Assembly: GCA_037447655.1 (NCBI GenBank)
Contig: JBBHKE010000080.1
Coordinates: 41,538-105,537, forward strand
DNA from: Zygnema cylindricum
Taxonomy: Eukaryota > Streptophyta > Zygnematophyceae > Zygnematales > Zygnemataceae
DNA: 64,000 nucleotides
Direction of reading: 5' to 3'
This document shows positions 36,210-46,800 of the stretch, in pieces (positions within the stretch are counted from its first letter, which is position 1; every line of letters begins with the position of its first letter). The position numbers and the translations under genes are program-made. The notes beneath the pieces are model-generated. The model worked only from the letters and a program-made list of their open reading frames with translations. It searched no databases and was not told the origin of the DNA.

Positions 36210-37765
36210 CTAGTCAATCTTTAATTTCAGACCACACTTCTCCCTGCAAAACATTAGCTTAGGGGAAGGCACAGGTTTGGTCATCATATCCGCTACCATC
36301 TCACTATCTGGTCTGTACTCTAAACTGATTATTTTGTTTTCTACTTTTTCCCTAACAAAGCTGAGTCTGATGTCCATGTGTTTGGCTTTAAAATGATGTT
36401 TAGGATTGGCAGAAATAGCGATTGCTGCCTGATTATCACAAAATATTTTCTGCACACCACTCTTAAGGTGGCCAAGCTCAAAGACTTGACCCACATCAAT
36501 TCTTTTACAGCAAAACAAGAGGCCATATACTCAGCCTCCATGGTGGACTGAGCAATAACCTTTTACTGTTTACTACTCCAACAGCAAGCCCCATCACCCA
36601 CATATAATACAGATCCAGAAGTGCATCTCCTCATCGGAGCATCACCATAACTGGCATCACTCCAAGTAGTGATGTCAGTATTCTCCCCACCCAAATGCAA
36701 CCATAGATCCCTAGTTCCTACCAAATATCTAAGGACTCTCTTAGCTGTCTCCCAATCCTTCTTAGTGGGAGCATTTAGACTTCTACTCAGCACTCCTACA
36801 GCTGCAGCTAAATCCGGCCGGGTACAATTCATAAAATAGATTAGACTTCCCACTACTTGCCTGTAAGGAATAGTCTGCATGAACTTCTGTTCATCAGGAG
36901 ATAATTCCTCGTCTAAGACTATGACTCCTTCTTCCTCACTCCCCTCACTTCCCTTCTTCAACTCCATTGGAGTTGTACAACTATTAGCTTTATCCATTTG
37001 AAATTTTTCAAGCATGTTCCCTATTGCTTCCTTTTGAGTCAGTCTTATAACTTTCCTTTTTCGGTCTCTCTCTACTTGAATTCCCAAAATATATTTTGCT
37101 TCTCCCATATCCTTCATTTCAAATCTCCCCTTAAGATCGGTTTTCAGTTTGTTAATTTTTTCCATTGATTTACTTAAAACAAGCAAATAATCAACATAAA
37201 TTGCGATAAATATAAAACCTTCCTCATCTTCAAAAACATAGATTGAGTGATCTGAGCTGATCCGAATATATCCCAAACCGGTAAGAAACTCATCAAGCTT
37301 CTTATTCCATTGTCGAGGTGCCTGTTTCAAACCATAAAGAGATTTAATCAGCCGGCATACCTTACTCTCCTCTCCTTCCTCCACAAAACCTTCGGGTTGT
37401 TGCATGAAGATCTCCTCTTCCAATTCTCCATGCAAAATGGTTGTCTTGATGTCCATCTGATGCACTTCCATGTCTTTCGCCGTTGCTAAAGTGAGAAGTA
37501 TGCGGACGGAGGGAAATCTGACCACCGAGGCAAAGGTTTCCTCGTAGTCAATTCCTTCCTTTTGTGTAAATCCCTTTGCCACTAATCTGGCCTTGTAGCG
37601 CTCGATTGTGTTATCTGGGTTCAGTTTTAATTTGAAAACCCACTTACAACCGATTGGTTTTCGGTTAGGTGGACAGTCCACCAGCTCCCAAGTATCGGCT
37701 GCCATGATTGAAGCCATCTCCTCATTGATAGCTGTCTTCCACCGGTTTCTTTCTGGACAAGTCAT
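36210..37765 (-). pseudogene. Element B reverse transcriptase and RNase H
   Basis: A long frame 37765-36563 (400 residues) covers RT and the first half of RNase H: WELVDCPPNRKPIGCKWVFK, YEETFASVVRFPSVR, LYGLKQAPRQWNKKLDEFL, KDMGEAKYILGIQVERDRK, CTTPMELKK, SLIYFMNCTRPDLAAAVG, GDAPMRRCTSGSVLYVGDG. The catalytic YVDD reads YVDY (37188-37199). After a stop and a frameshift, RNase H ends at 36210 (FCDNQAAIAISANPKHHFKAKH…MTKPVPSPK). Confidence 0.88.
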
Positions 37766-37809
37766 GGCCTCTCCATAAGTTTGAGGTTCATCTTGATGAG
37801 ATAGTTTAG

Positions 37810-39498
37810 TTACCTTGTTATTAACCTGTTTTTCTTGCAGTCTTTTGCTACTTCTCCTCCCCCCCTCAAAATCTGAGGCCGGAATAGATGGTTCTCGTGG
37901 ATTCTTTCGAACAACTCGGCTTCTCCCTTATCCCTTGATTCCGAATCAATTTCCACCACGTCTTCCGCTTCGAGTAGAGTTGTCATTGGAGTTTCCACAG
38001 CCGAGTCCTTTTCGGTATGATTTGTTCCTGTAAGAATGTCATCTTCTCTAAAACCTGGATAGTTAGGAAGCTCAAAGTCATCGGAATTTTCTGACTCAAA
38101 TCTGATTTTTACTGACTTCGTATATTTGAAGGGATCCACAGACTTTCCTTCATCCATAACTACTAGATGCTTTACTAAGATTATATCTTCCCTTTTTAGA
38201 TCATAAACTCTATATCCTTTAACATCTTCATCATATCCTAATAAGTATCCCGGTTTTCCTTTAGGATCTAGCTTCCAATTGGACCGATCAGTATCTAGAC
38301 TGAACACTTGACTGCCGAAAACCTTTAAGTGAGATATGTCTGGTTTCCGGCCTGTCCATCTCTCATAAGGTGTTTGATCTTTTATAGCTGAAGTAAGAAC
38401 TCTATTCTTGAGGTAATTAGCACAGTTCATTGCTTCTGCCCAAAACTTTTTTCCTATCTTTTTATCTGACAACATACTTCTAGCACTATCACTTAGTGTT
38501 CTATTTAACTATTCAGCTACCCCATTCTGTTCCGGATTTTCTGGAACTGTCTTTTGATGTTGAACCCCATCTTCCCTCAGAAAATTCTCAAACTGGTTAG
38601 AAGTATACTCTCCACCATTATCACTCCGTACTCTCTTGATTGGAGTTTCATGGAGTTTTTCTCTCCATGCTTTACATTGTCTAAAACAATCCTCAGCTTC
38701 GGACTTGTTTTTCAAAAAATATACCCGCGAATACCGAGACTAATCATCAGTTATAGTCATCATAAATCTCTTCCCCCCCGGTGAGGGCACTTTAGCTGGT
38801 CCCCAAATATCTGTGTGTACTATATCTAGAATTTTTTCTCCCTTATAGGTGGTTGTTTTAGGAAAGGGTAATTTGTGTGCTTTACCTTGAGCACATCCAC
38901 TAAAATCACTTATATCATCACTTTCACTGAACTGAATCCCTTCCACCACTCCCATCTTTTTCATCTCTCTTAACTTATCTAGATTCACATGCCCAAGCCT
39001 CTTATGCCACATCATAATATCATGAACACCAGCATAATAAAGTTTCTTCTTTTCATTACTTAAAATCAGCCTAAACATCCCATGGCTACCTTTCTCAGCA
39101 ATGAAATAGACATCCTCCTCAAAACTAGCAGTAAAGACTCCTTCCCTAGTGCTAGTGAAAAAACCCTTATCATCTAATACTGATGTAGAGATAAGATTTT
39201 TGTTCAGCTCCGGAATAAACAATACATCGGAGAATGTTAATATGGATGTCTTTCCTTCTACTAACACTTTCAGATCTACCGATCCTACAAGAGTAGTGGT
39301 GACTATCCTCCCATCCCCGTACTCTATCTCTACGGTGGGAATCTTTCTTATCTTAGTGAACAGGTGTCTATCCTTACACATGTGCATGGAGGCACCTGAA
39401 TCTACAATCCAGCCTGCTTCACCTTTCAATCCACTGTAAGCACATTTATGCCTTCGTGGAATTTCGACCTCATTTTTCGCCTCCAACTCCTCATCCAA
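37810..39498 (-). pseudogene. Element B protease and integrase
   Basis: Frame 39498-38740 holds GWIVDSGASMHMC (intact aspartic protease motif), RKIPTVEIEYGDGR, HKRLGHVNLDKL…CAQGKAHKLPFPKT and HTDIWGPAKVPSPGGKRF. After a stop, 38715-38509 carries SDNGGEY and NPEQNGVAE, stop, then 38475-37810 (221 residues) LSDKKIGKKFWAEAMNCANY, KVFGSQVFSLDTD, GYDEDVKGYRVYDL. At least two stops and one frameshift. Confidence 0.88.
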
Positions 39499-39599
39499 AA
39501 GGAGCTCATCGTCCTCGTCCTCGGATTCCGCCTTAAGTACCTGTGTGACAAGGGCCTTTTTCTTTCCTCTCGGGGTACCACCGGTCTGCCCCTCCTTTA

Positions 39600-40560
39600 A
39601 CCTCAGCTCGGTTAGCTTAGTTCACTCTGCCATATAGTGCCCCGGCTTCTTACAAAAATGACATAAACCTTTGGGAGCTCTTGGTTCGAACTCGTCGGAC
39701 TGTTTTTTCTGCTCCCTACCCCCATAGTTTCCGACCGGTTTTCGGGAATCCTTGTTCCTCCAATCAGTCGCTGTTGCCAAGGCTTGGCCACTCTTTCCTC
39801 CCCTTCAAATCTCAATCGTATTCTAAAGAACGAGAATCATCCCTACCACTGAGTTCCATATCCACCTTGAGTCAAGCTAGTCCTGCACACGGTAAACTAT
39901 GTTCACGAACTCATCAGGTAACTTCATCAGTAAACGGTTAACCTTTTTTTTTTCACTAAAATCTTTTCCCGCACTCTGTAGCTCCATGAAGAGTGTAACA
40001 AACTCATTGCATAAATCCAACATATTTCCCCCTTTGTGTACATACTCCTTAACTTTCTGATCAGCCAACTGTTGTTGCTAAATCGTACCACTTCGGTACA
40101 TCTCTATAAGAGCCATCCAACGATCGCATGCCCTTTCTACCTGCAAATGAGGACATGCAAGTCCTTGAGTGAGATGGCGTAGGATGAAGTGCTTTGCCGC
40201 CATATTGTTGAAGTCCCAGGTTTCAGTATCATTCTCCTCATTCCTCGGAATAGGCGACATGAATGTCGAACCAGTTGCTATTGGTGTGGTCGTCTCCTTC
40301 TCCTTTTTTTTGTCCACCACCTCTCCTTCTTTTATTTCCTCCGTTGAAGATGGATCCTCTTTCCTGGTGAATCTGGTTCCTCCAAATCCTGGAGGAATTC
40401 CAAGACTTGATGGACGCCCCAACCGTCCACTCACTATCCCCCAAAACCTTTTTTCGCATAGAGCTCCTATCATCATACTTTCCCAGTATATGAAGCCGGT
40501 TCCATTAAATATTGGTACCCTAGAGGGTGGGCCCATAACCTGCAACTCTGAGACCTCCAT
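39600..40560 (-). pseudogene. Element B gag
   Basis: The frame 40560-40078 begins in the LTR (MEVSEL), crosses the primer site (QVMGP) and continues PPSRVPIFN, GFIYWESMMIGALCEKRFWGIVSG, NMAAKHFILRHLTQGLACPHLQVE. After a stop: KEYVHKGGNMLDLCNEF…MKLPDEFVN (40068-39877), then a CCHC knuckle near 39640-39665. The PBS ATG (minus strand, plus 40534-40536) is an alternative start. Confidence 0.8.
40527..40540 (-). promoter_or_regulatory. Primer-binding site of element B (half-tRNA type)
   Basis: GGTTATGGGCCCAC on the minus strand, directly after the LTR end TTGCA. The same 14-mer occurs at 2296, 30163, 41935, 45644 and 56048. Confidence 0.8.
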
Positions 40561-41578
40561 AAGTCTTCAGAGTAGACAGCTTCCAAGAAGCCTCAAGGAT
40601 AATCCTGACCCCTTTGTGTTTCAGCAAAAATAACTGCCACCCTAGCAGACAAAAACCTTGACCACCTGCACCCCTGTGAAGGCAAGACTCCCCTGAGTCG
40701 ATAGCAAAAAGAATCTCTGAATTTGCTCCCTTGAGCAGTAAGTTATGGAGGGTCAAAGTTGACCTTTTATACAGAAGCTCTCTGGGAGAGAGGGTCCTAT
40801 CTTCTAAATTTTTCTAAGTCCTATCTCTCTCACAGACTCTATCTACTGATGTACGGAACCAATCAGTATTGAGTTCCGTACTCAAAAGTACAGCTGCCTG
40901 TGTACTTTAGGTACGGACATTGTACGACATGCCCTAAATGTCGACACATGTCATATCCGGATTCGGTGCCATAATCTCCGGAGATTCCACGATCCAATGT
41001 AATTTCGCCACGTGTCATCCGATGTGGCGATGCCCACAAACCGCCGAAATCTTCCTCCGCGATCTCGGCGCTAATTGCGGCCGTCCGATTAGAATGTAAT
41101 TTAATCGTAGCCGTAATAAATACATGCGCGGTATTTGTTTCACTTACGAAACAAATGCGCGGTATTGATTTGTAATCCGTATCGTAATCCGTACCGGATC
41201 TATGTATCACGTAATCAATTATAGTTAAATGAATTATCGTACGTATACATATTTAAATAATTATCAAACTATATACTACGTAACACTAATCCTAGACTTA
41301 ACGGCTAAGGCTACCGGCTATTTCCTGTCTGCCGGCCGGTAGGTACAAGGATCAATTCCTGTCGCCGGCACATACCTTTTAAATAAATAAACCCTAACTA
41401 ATATAAATTTCCCGTAAACCTCAGGATAGCTTAGGTAGCCATGGCTCTAGCTTCCTCTTCAATTTCTCAGTGACTGCAACAAGTTTGAGAGTTGGAGAGA
41501 GAAGTTAGAGATAGACTGCCTCGGCTTCTTTATTTCTTTTCAGACCTAGAAAATACTTTAAAACCATTAGTTTTTACA
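40541..41578 (-). repeat. 5' LTR of element B
   Basis: 1038 bp, TGTAAAAACTAATGG on the minus strand to …GAGTTGCA. U3 hairpin near 41432-41517; TATAAAAGG followed by GGTCAACTTTGACC near 40754-40775. Confidence 0.92.
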
Positions 41579-41948
41579 TGAGGTGCCTCGGAATGGAGTG
41601 CGTGGCAATCATGTTGGTGTACTCCCACATCTGAATGTCGTTTTCCTCGGTGTTCACGGCAACTGCTTCGGGTACCGTGGCAATAGGAGTGAGAGGTGTC
41701 TCCTTTCCTTTCCCCTTTTCGGACACACTGTTGTCCCCATCATCCGTTTCCTCCGTTGGAGTAGATCCTACTGCAGAAAAAACCTCACTCCTCCAAACCC
41801 TGGTGGAGTTCCTTGAGACGAACGTTTCACTTGTCCACTAACAATACCCCAGTATCGTTTCTCACACAATGCCCCTGTCATCATAGCTTCCCAGTAAATG
41901 AACCCAGATCTGTTGAATATTGGCACCCTAGAGGGTGGGCCCATAACC
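41579..41948 (-). pseudogene. Element A gag N-terminal part (5' side of the B insertion)
   Basis: Primer site at 41935-41948 then gag QVMGPPSRVPIFN…EAMMTGALCEKRYWGIVSGQVKRSSQGTPPGFGG and a Thr/Ser/acidic linker to the B insertion. The gag continues at 35154 on the other side (ILRHL|TQALA). Confidence 0.85.
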
Positions 41949-42914
41949 TGCAATTTTGTGTCCCACATTGGGACCAAAATTGAGGAAGCATCTAGGTAAT
42001 TTTCAACTAACCCACTTTTAACTAGAGCAACTGCCACCCCAGCAGACAAATAGATAATCTGATTGTACCCCTGTGCGGTCTGGACTCCTCTGAGTCTAGA
42101 GCAAAAAAAATCGTTGAAAACGCCCAATCAGGCGATTAATTATGGAGTGGCAAAGATACCAATATTTACACAAGCTTGCTGAGAGAGAAGCGGCAAACCA
42201 CTAAGTCCTAAAACCTCTCACAACTCTTATTTACTGATGTACGGAACCAATCAAAAGATTGTACGGTAAAGAAAGGTACTATGGCCGATGTACTTTCTGT
42301 ACGGCCTGTGTATGACAAGGCCATGGAGTGGACGCCCGTCTTCTCCGGACTTGTCCTCATGCTTTCCGAGATTCCGGCTTTCCAATGATATTTTGCCACA
42401 TGTCGTTAGGTCATGTTACATCCGAAAACCGCCAAAGCGGCTATTACAGGATCTCGGCGATGATTTGAGCCGTCGGATCCAAACCGGCTTTAATTCCCAG
42501 CCGTTCAAAAAAAAAATGTCTGGTACATATGTTTCTTGCGTACTTAATTCCCCAACTAGTTTCTATGTATCCTATTTGTAATTCCGTTAATCGGATTAGT
42601 CCTCTATCTAGTATTTTAAATAGCTGTCAAACCCCATGTATCCTAACGGACTTCTACAACAGACTAGTAAGGTTTGACGGCTACGCTTCGCCCTACCGAT
42701 CAGAGGATCGAGTCCTGCCGGACTCAACCTTTTTGGTTGAGAGTGACTTGGGTCACTCTTAAGCCCTGTCTATGGAGCTAAGGCAGCCATGGCTCTACCG
42801 CCCTCTCTCTCATTCAATGACTACAAGTAGTATGGGGGCTAAAGAGAGAAGGTGGAGGCTGACTGCCTCTGTTTTTTTTTCCTTTTTTTTTAATTAAGAT
42901 CTAGAAAATACCTC
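41949..42914 (-). repeat. 5' LTR of element A, outer end truncated
   Basis: Ends at 42914 in GAAAATACCTC, where the intact copy would continue for about 25 bp to TGTTG. It is replaced by the TRIM-like element. U3 hairpin near 42775-42870; antisense tRNA-like module near 42650-42735 (GGATCGAGTCC plus T5). Confidence 0.85.
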
Positions 42915-43264
42915 ATGGTTAGTGTGCTGACAGCTCAAGTCAGAGGTCCCAGGTTTGAGCCCTAGCCGGCTCACTTTTCCCTAGTATGGGACATACCGAA
43001 TCCCGGATTTCACGGAAATCAACATGGTATCAAAGCCAGCGGGATTGCGGATGGTGTGACCGGCCTTCCCGTGAGGGGGGGTGTTGGATTGGCAGGTGAA
43101 TGCTGATTCAATACGTGGTAGAATGTGATACGTCACACTTGAACCCGCCTAAAAGAAATAGGTATGGACCCGCCAGGCTCTACATCGAGCTGGTGGCATA
43201 GTGGTTAGTGAGCTGACAGCTCAAGTCAGAGGTCCCAGGTTCGAGCCCTGGCCGGCTCACTTTT
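42915..43264 (+). mobile_element. TRIM-like mini LTR element with tRNA-like sequence in its LTR
   Basis: 5' LTR remnant 42915-43024 ends AATCAACA. The internal domain is only 57 bp (43025-43081): it opens with TGGTATCAAAGCCAG, a primer site for the 3' end of initiator Met tRNA (one mismatch), and closes with GTGAGGGGGGG, a polypurine tract. The 3' LTR starts TGTTGGATTGG at 43082 and is cut at 43264. Merging both copies gives an LTR of about 229 bp with 5-bp inverted ends TGTTG/CAACA. Both LTRs contain the same tRNA-like sequence followed by CACTTTT. No coding capacity, as in TRIMs. Confidence 0.75.
43187..43258 (+). ncRNA. tRNA-like cloverleaf inside the TRIM LTR
   Basis: 72 nt fold as a complete cloverleaf: acceptor GAGCTGG/CCGGCTC (7 pairs, one G-U), D arm GCAT/GTGA with one mismatch, anticodon arm CTGAC/GTCAG with 7-nt loop AGCTCAA, variable AGGTC, T arm CCAGG-TTCGAGC-CCTGG. 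A box TGGCATAGTGG at 43194-43204, B box GGTTCGAGCCC at 43238-43248, discriminator A, then TTTT at 43261-43264. Position 33 is G instead of the nearly universal U, so it is unlikely to be a working tRNA; I infer a tRNA-derived Pol III unit. A diverged second copy lies at 42915-42972. Confidence 0.75.
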
Positions 43265-43464
43265 ACTGCTCAGAGGAGCAATTTCAGAGATTCTTTTTGC
43301 TATCGACTCAATAAAGCCTTCTGTTCACAAGGGTGAAGTTGGTCAAACTTTTTATATGTCATGGTGGCAATTATTATTGTGGAAACTCAAAGGGGTCAGA
43401 GTTATCCTAGGGGCTTCTAGTGAGCTGCATACTCTAAGGACCATTGAAGGTCTCAGAGTTGCAA
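43265..43464 (+). repeat. Truncated copia LTR (R-U5 end)
   Basis: ACTGCTCAGAGGAGCAATTTCAGAGATTC… matches the end of the X-type LTRs (compare 55848-56047) and stops at GTCTCAGAGTTGCA. No primer site follows, so this is a 3' LTR end or a solo LTR fragment. 43465-43729 has nothing recognised. Confidence 0.75.
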
Positions 43465-43729
43465 AATGGGGTCACACCTTGTTTTCTTCGCGCGACCTTA
43501 TATTTAGGGTTATTTTTTTTCTGTCTTGTTTCTGTTTTAGGGAATTATTAATCGCACAGATAATTTTTACTGGTCGCAGATAGTTGTCAAAAATTGTACA
43601 TTTGAAGTACAGTATAGTACAAGTTACGTACCTTTGAGTTTAGATTTGACGGTCAATCAGTCGAACAACATTAGGCAAAATATTGTAACGACGGTTAAAA
43701 AGTGTCGCGGTTACGAACGTCGACCGTCA

Positions 43730-44325
43730 TAAAAAAATAATGATTTACACGGCCGGCGCACGTTTACTGTAACAAAAATGTGGCAACCACCACATGTAAA
43801 TAAAATGGTTGCGCGCAGGTAGTTTCTCACTTCACATGAGCTCCATTGTGAGAGCACATACTGACATTTAAGTTAGCCGCAAAAATGGAATCTAATCGTG
43901 AACCGTTACGTTGAACTTGGACACAAATTAAAAGACGACGATATATGTATAAATTAACTCGCACGAATCGTAATAAGTTTCGTACACGATAAAAAAGCGT
44001 ACCCGCCTAAAAATATCGATGAAACTAAATGAGAAATAAATGCGTCGTCACGCGTGACCAGATGAAGCCACACTATTTACAAATCAACATTCGTACATTG
44101 ACAACATACTTCACATTTATTCGCGTTCACGGAAAAAGTGAAATGCGCATTTAAAAACAAAATAATGTCCGCACTTAAATGTCAACATGTGCTCTCACAG
44201 TGGAGCTCACGTGAAGTGAGAAATTATCTGTGTGCAGCAATTTTATTTTACATGTGGTTGCCGCAGCTTTGTTACCGTAAAGCTGCGTCGGCTGTGTGAA
44301 TTGTTTTTTTTACTCTGCCTTATTT
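43730..44325. mobile_element. Foldback element with ~135-bp inverted repeats
   Basis: About 43742-43877 and 44178-44312 are inverted copies; TTTCTCACTTCAC.TGAGCTCCA, GTGAGAGCACAT and ACATTTAAG occur in both in opposite orientation, and the outer TTTACACGGCCGGCGCACG pairs with the GCTGCGTCGGCTGTGTGAA side. The ~300-bp centre has no frame. The exact tips and the target duplication could not be fixed, so the superfamily is unknown. Confidence 0.75.
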
Positions 44326-44631
44326 CTAAAAAGGAGAAAACATTCTAGTCGCATTCGTCTCCGATGACAACGATAATTGATCGCCGATTGTTTTTGTGTA
44401 AGATCGTGAACCGTTGAGTGATTTGAGTTTTGATTGGTTTTGTCATGTTCCAATTTTGATGTAATGAAAAAAAACACGTGGTACAATCCTATTTGTTGTA
44501 TTTCGCTTGGTTGTAATGGTATGATAAACGGCCAGACAAATTCGACGTCACACCAAAATGTCGTGTTATCAATATCGGTAGTGTAACGTACAGTATCGTA
44601 CTTTTAATTTTTGCGCGTGCGATCCCGTCAC

Positions 44632-44744
44632 TGTTGAAATCACTAGATTTAGAAGGTGTTTTCTAGGTTTGAATCGATTAAGTAGAAGCGTAGGCAGCCT
44701 GCCTCCACCTTCTCTCTCTATCCCCCATACTTGTTGATGTCACT

Positions 44745-44780
<36 letters not shown>

Positions 44781-45643
44781 TGGAGCCGTGGCTGCCTTAG
44801 CTACACAAGCAAGACTGTAGAGTGATATAAGTCACTCTTAACAAAAAGGTTGAGTCAGCAGGACTCGAACCTCCGAACGGCTAAGCGAGGCGTAGCCGTC
44901 AGCTCTAACCGGTCTGTTGTAGAAGATTGATAGAGTACATAGGGTTTCATTTCTACTTAAATAGTATTTAGTGACATTAATCCGATTAACAAAATTACGG
45001 ATGGAGAACATAGAAAATAGTTGTATTATAGTGCGAAACAAAACCCGCACGAAACAAATGTACCAGACATTTGTTTTAACAGCTAATATTAAAATTCGGT
45101 CTGAATCCAACGGCATGCGTCATCGCCGAGATCTCGAAATAGCCGCTATGGCGTTTTTTGGGTGTAACATGACCTTGCGCCATGTGGCACAATAGAATTG
45201 GAAAGCGGGAATCTCCGAAAGCGTGAGAACAAGTCCGAATGAGACAAACGTGCACTCCATGGCCCGGTCGTACACATGCCGTACAAAAAGGACATCGACC
45301 AAAAACCTTTCTGTATTGTACAGTCCTCTTATTGGTTTGTACACTAGTAGATAGGGGTTGTGAGAGGGGTTTAAGACTTAGAGGATTGAGGAGGTAGCCG
45401 CCTCTCTCCCAATGAGCTAGTATAAATATTGGCATTTTTGCCACTTGATAATTAATCCCTTGGTTAAGCGTTTTCAATGATTCTTTTTGTTGTGGGCCCA
45501 AGGGAGTCCATACTACACAGGGGTGCAGTCAAATTTTGTGTTTGTCTGCTTGAGTAGCAGTTGTCTTAGTTGAAAGAGGGTTAGTCAAAAACTACCTAGA
45601 GTCTTCCGGAATTTTGTTGTCTAATGGGGGACACAGAATTGCA
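44632..45643 (+). repeat. 5' LTR of element D
   Basis: 1012 bp, TGTTGAAATCACTAG … GAATTGCA. U3 hairpin 44693-44796 (arms GGCAGCC…CTCCACC and GGTGGAG…GGCTGCC, enlarged by a (GA)n run). Antisense tRNA-like module near 44845-44940. TATAAATA at 45420-45427 is the likely TATA box. Confidence 0.88.
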
Positions 45644-46800
45644 GGTTATGGGCCCACCCTCTAGGGTGCCCATCTTCAATGGATCTAGGTTCAATTATTA
45701 AAAAGTCATGATGATAGGGGCTTTGTGTGAAAAACAATACTGGGGTATTGTTAGTGGGCAAGTGAAACGTCCACCTCAGAGAACTCCACCAGGGTTTGGT
45801 GGAGTGAGGTTTTTTGTAGCAGCATCTGCTTCAGCAGAGGAGGCAAACGATGGGGATAACAACGTGTCCAAAAAAGGGAAAAGGAAGGAGACACCTCTCA
45901 CTCCAATTGCCACGGCAAAAGGAGCGACGACCGTAACGACTGAGGAAAACGATATTCAAATGTGGGAATACACAAACATGGCTACCAAGCATTTAATTCT
46001 AAGGCACCTTACTCAAGCTCTGGCAACCTCCAATCTTCACATTCTCAAGGCCGAAGAGTTGTGGGAGACTTTAGTGGAGATTTATAGAGTTGGTACCATT
46101 AAAGAGCTCCAGCTGGTCTAGCAAAGGCTAGGGGAGTGCACTTACTAAGGGGGAAAAATGTCAGACTACTGTAGTGATCTCTCTTGTTTATTCATGGAAA
46201 TGGAAAGTGTCTGGTGGACAGGTACAATGAAGATGAAAGTCAACACTCTCATTATGAAGTTGCCCAATGAATACAATAACATAGTGTAGCGGGTGCAAAA
46301 AATGGATAAAAATTGTTGGAAGTGGAACACAGTGGTCCGGGTGATACTCGTACGGAGAACACTATTTGGAATCCGAGAGTAGGAAAGAGCGTTCAAGCTC
46401 TAGCTGCCGGAACGGATCAGAGGGGGAAAGATCCGAGGAAGCCGTACAACAGCTACAAAAGAGAAAGAGATATGTTTGGAGGACTGAGGCCCTTAAAGGG
46501 TCTTTGCCATTTTTGCAAAAAGTCGGAATAGTTCATTGCAGATTGTATCAAGCTGGAGAAGCTAAGGCTCCAAGAGAACCATGGAGGGGGTTCTCTCGGA
46601 GGGAAAAAGAAGGCACTTGTTGTCACATAAGTGAAAGGAGAGACCAAAGAGGACGAGTCCTCCGAGGAAGAGGATGGGGAGCTTTTTCTTCACGAGAATC
46701 ACGAGGAGAAAGAGATACCTCGGAAATAGAAGTGTGCTCTTTGAGCCATTCGGGAAGATCCACAAAAAGATTGAATCATTGACTCAGGTGCATCCATGAA
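45644..46800 (+). pseudogene. Element D gag and start of protease
   Basis: QVMGPPSRVPIFN is followed by a stop, then MMIGALCEKQYWGIVSGQ… to 46121 (NMATKHLILRHLTQALATSNLHILKAEELW). The zinc knuckle reads CHFCKKSE-stop-FIADC near 46500-46540, having lost its GH. Near 46775 the protease motif DSGASMKM survives after a stop. Confidence 0.8.

Larger units (their letters stand above)
35160..41578 (-). mobile_element. Ty1/copia element B, complete, nested in element A
   Basis: 6419 bp with LTRs at both ends (TG…CA) and a perfect 5-bp target duplication TGAGG at 35155-35159 and 41579-41583, both inside element A gag. Contains primer site, gag, PR, IN, RT, RH and polypurine tract (AAGGGGAG on the minus strand, next to 36196). 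Stops and a changed RT catalytic motif make it non-autonomous now. Confidence 0.92.
30177..42914 (-). mobile_element. Ty1/copia element A, interrupted by element B
   Basis: Reading the minus strand: 5' LTR 42914-41949 (outer ~25 bp lost), primer site 41948-41935, gag start to 41579, then element B, then gag resumes at 35154 and runs through protease, integrase, RT and RNase H to 31181, polypurine tract 31175-31168 and LTR 31167-30177. The order gag-PR-IN-RT-RH identifies Ty1/copia. It is disabled by stops, including one just before the DSGAS protease motif. The 3' LTR is a recombinant (see findings). Confidence 0.85.

Noticed and set aside
41583-41841. Plus-strand frames within the gag fragments (also at 29811-30069)
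   Set aside because: They are shadows of gag read on the opposite strand and recur only because the segment is duplicated.
43187-43258. A functional tRNA gene
   Set aside because: The cloverleaf is good, but position 33 is G rather than U, the D stem has a mismatch, and it lies in both LTRs of a mini element; a tRNA-derived module fits better.
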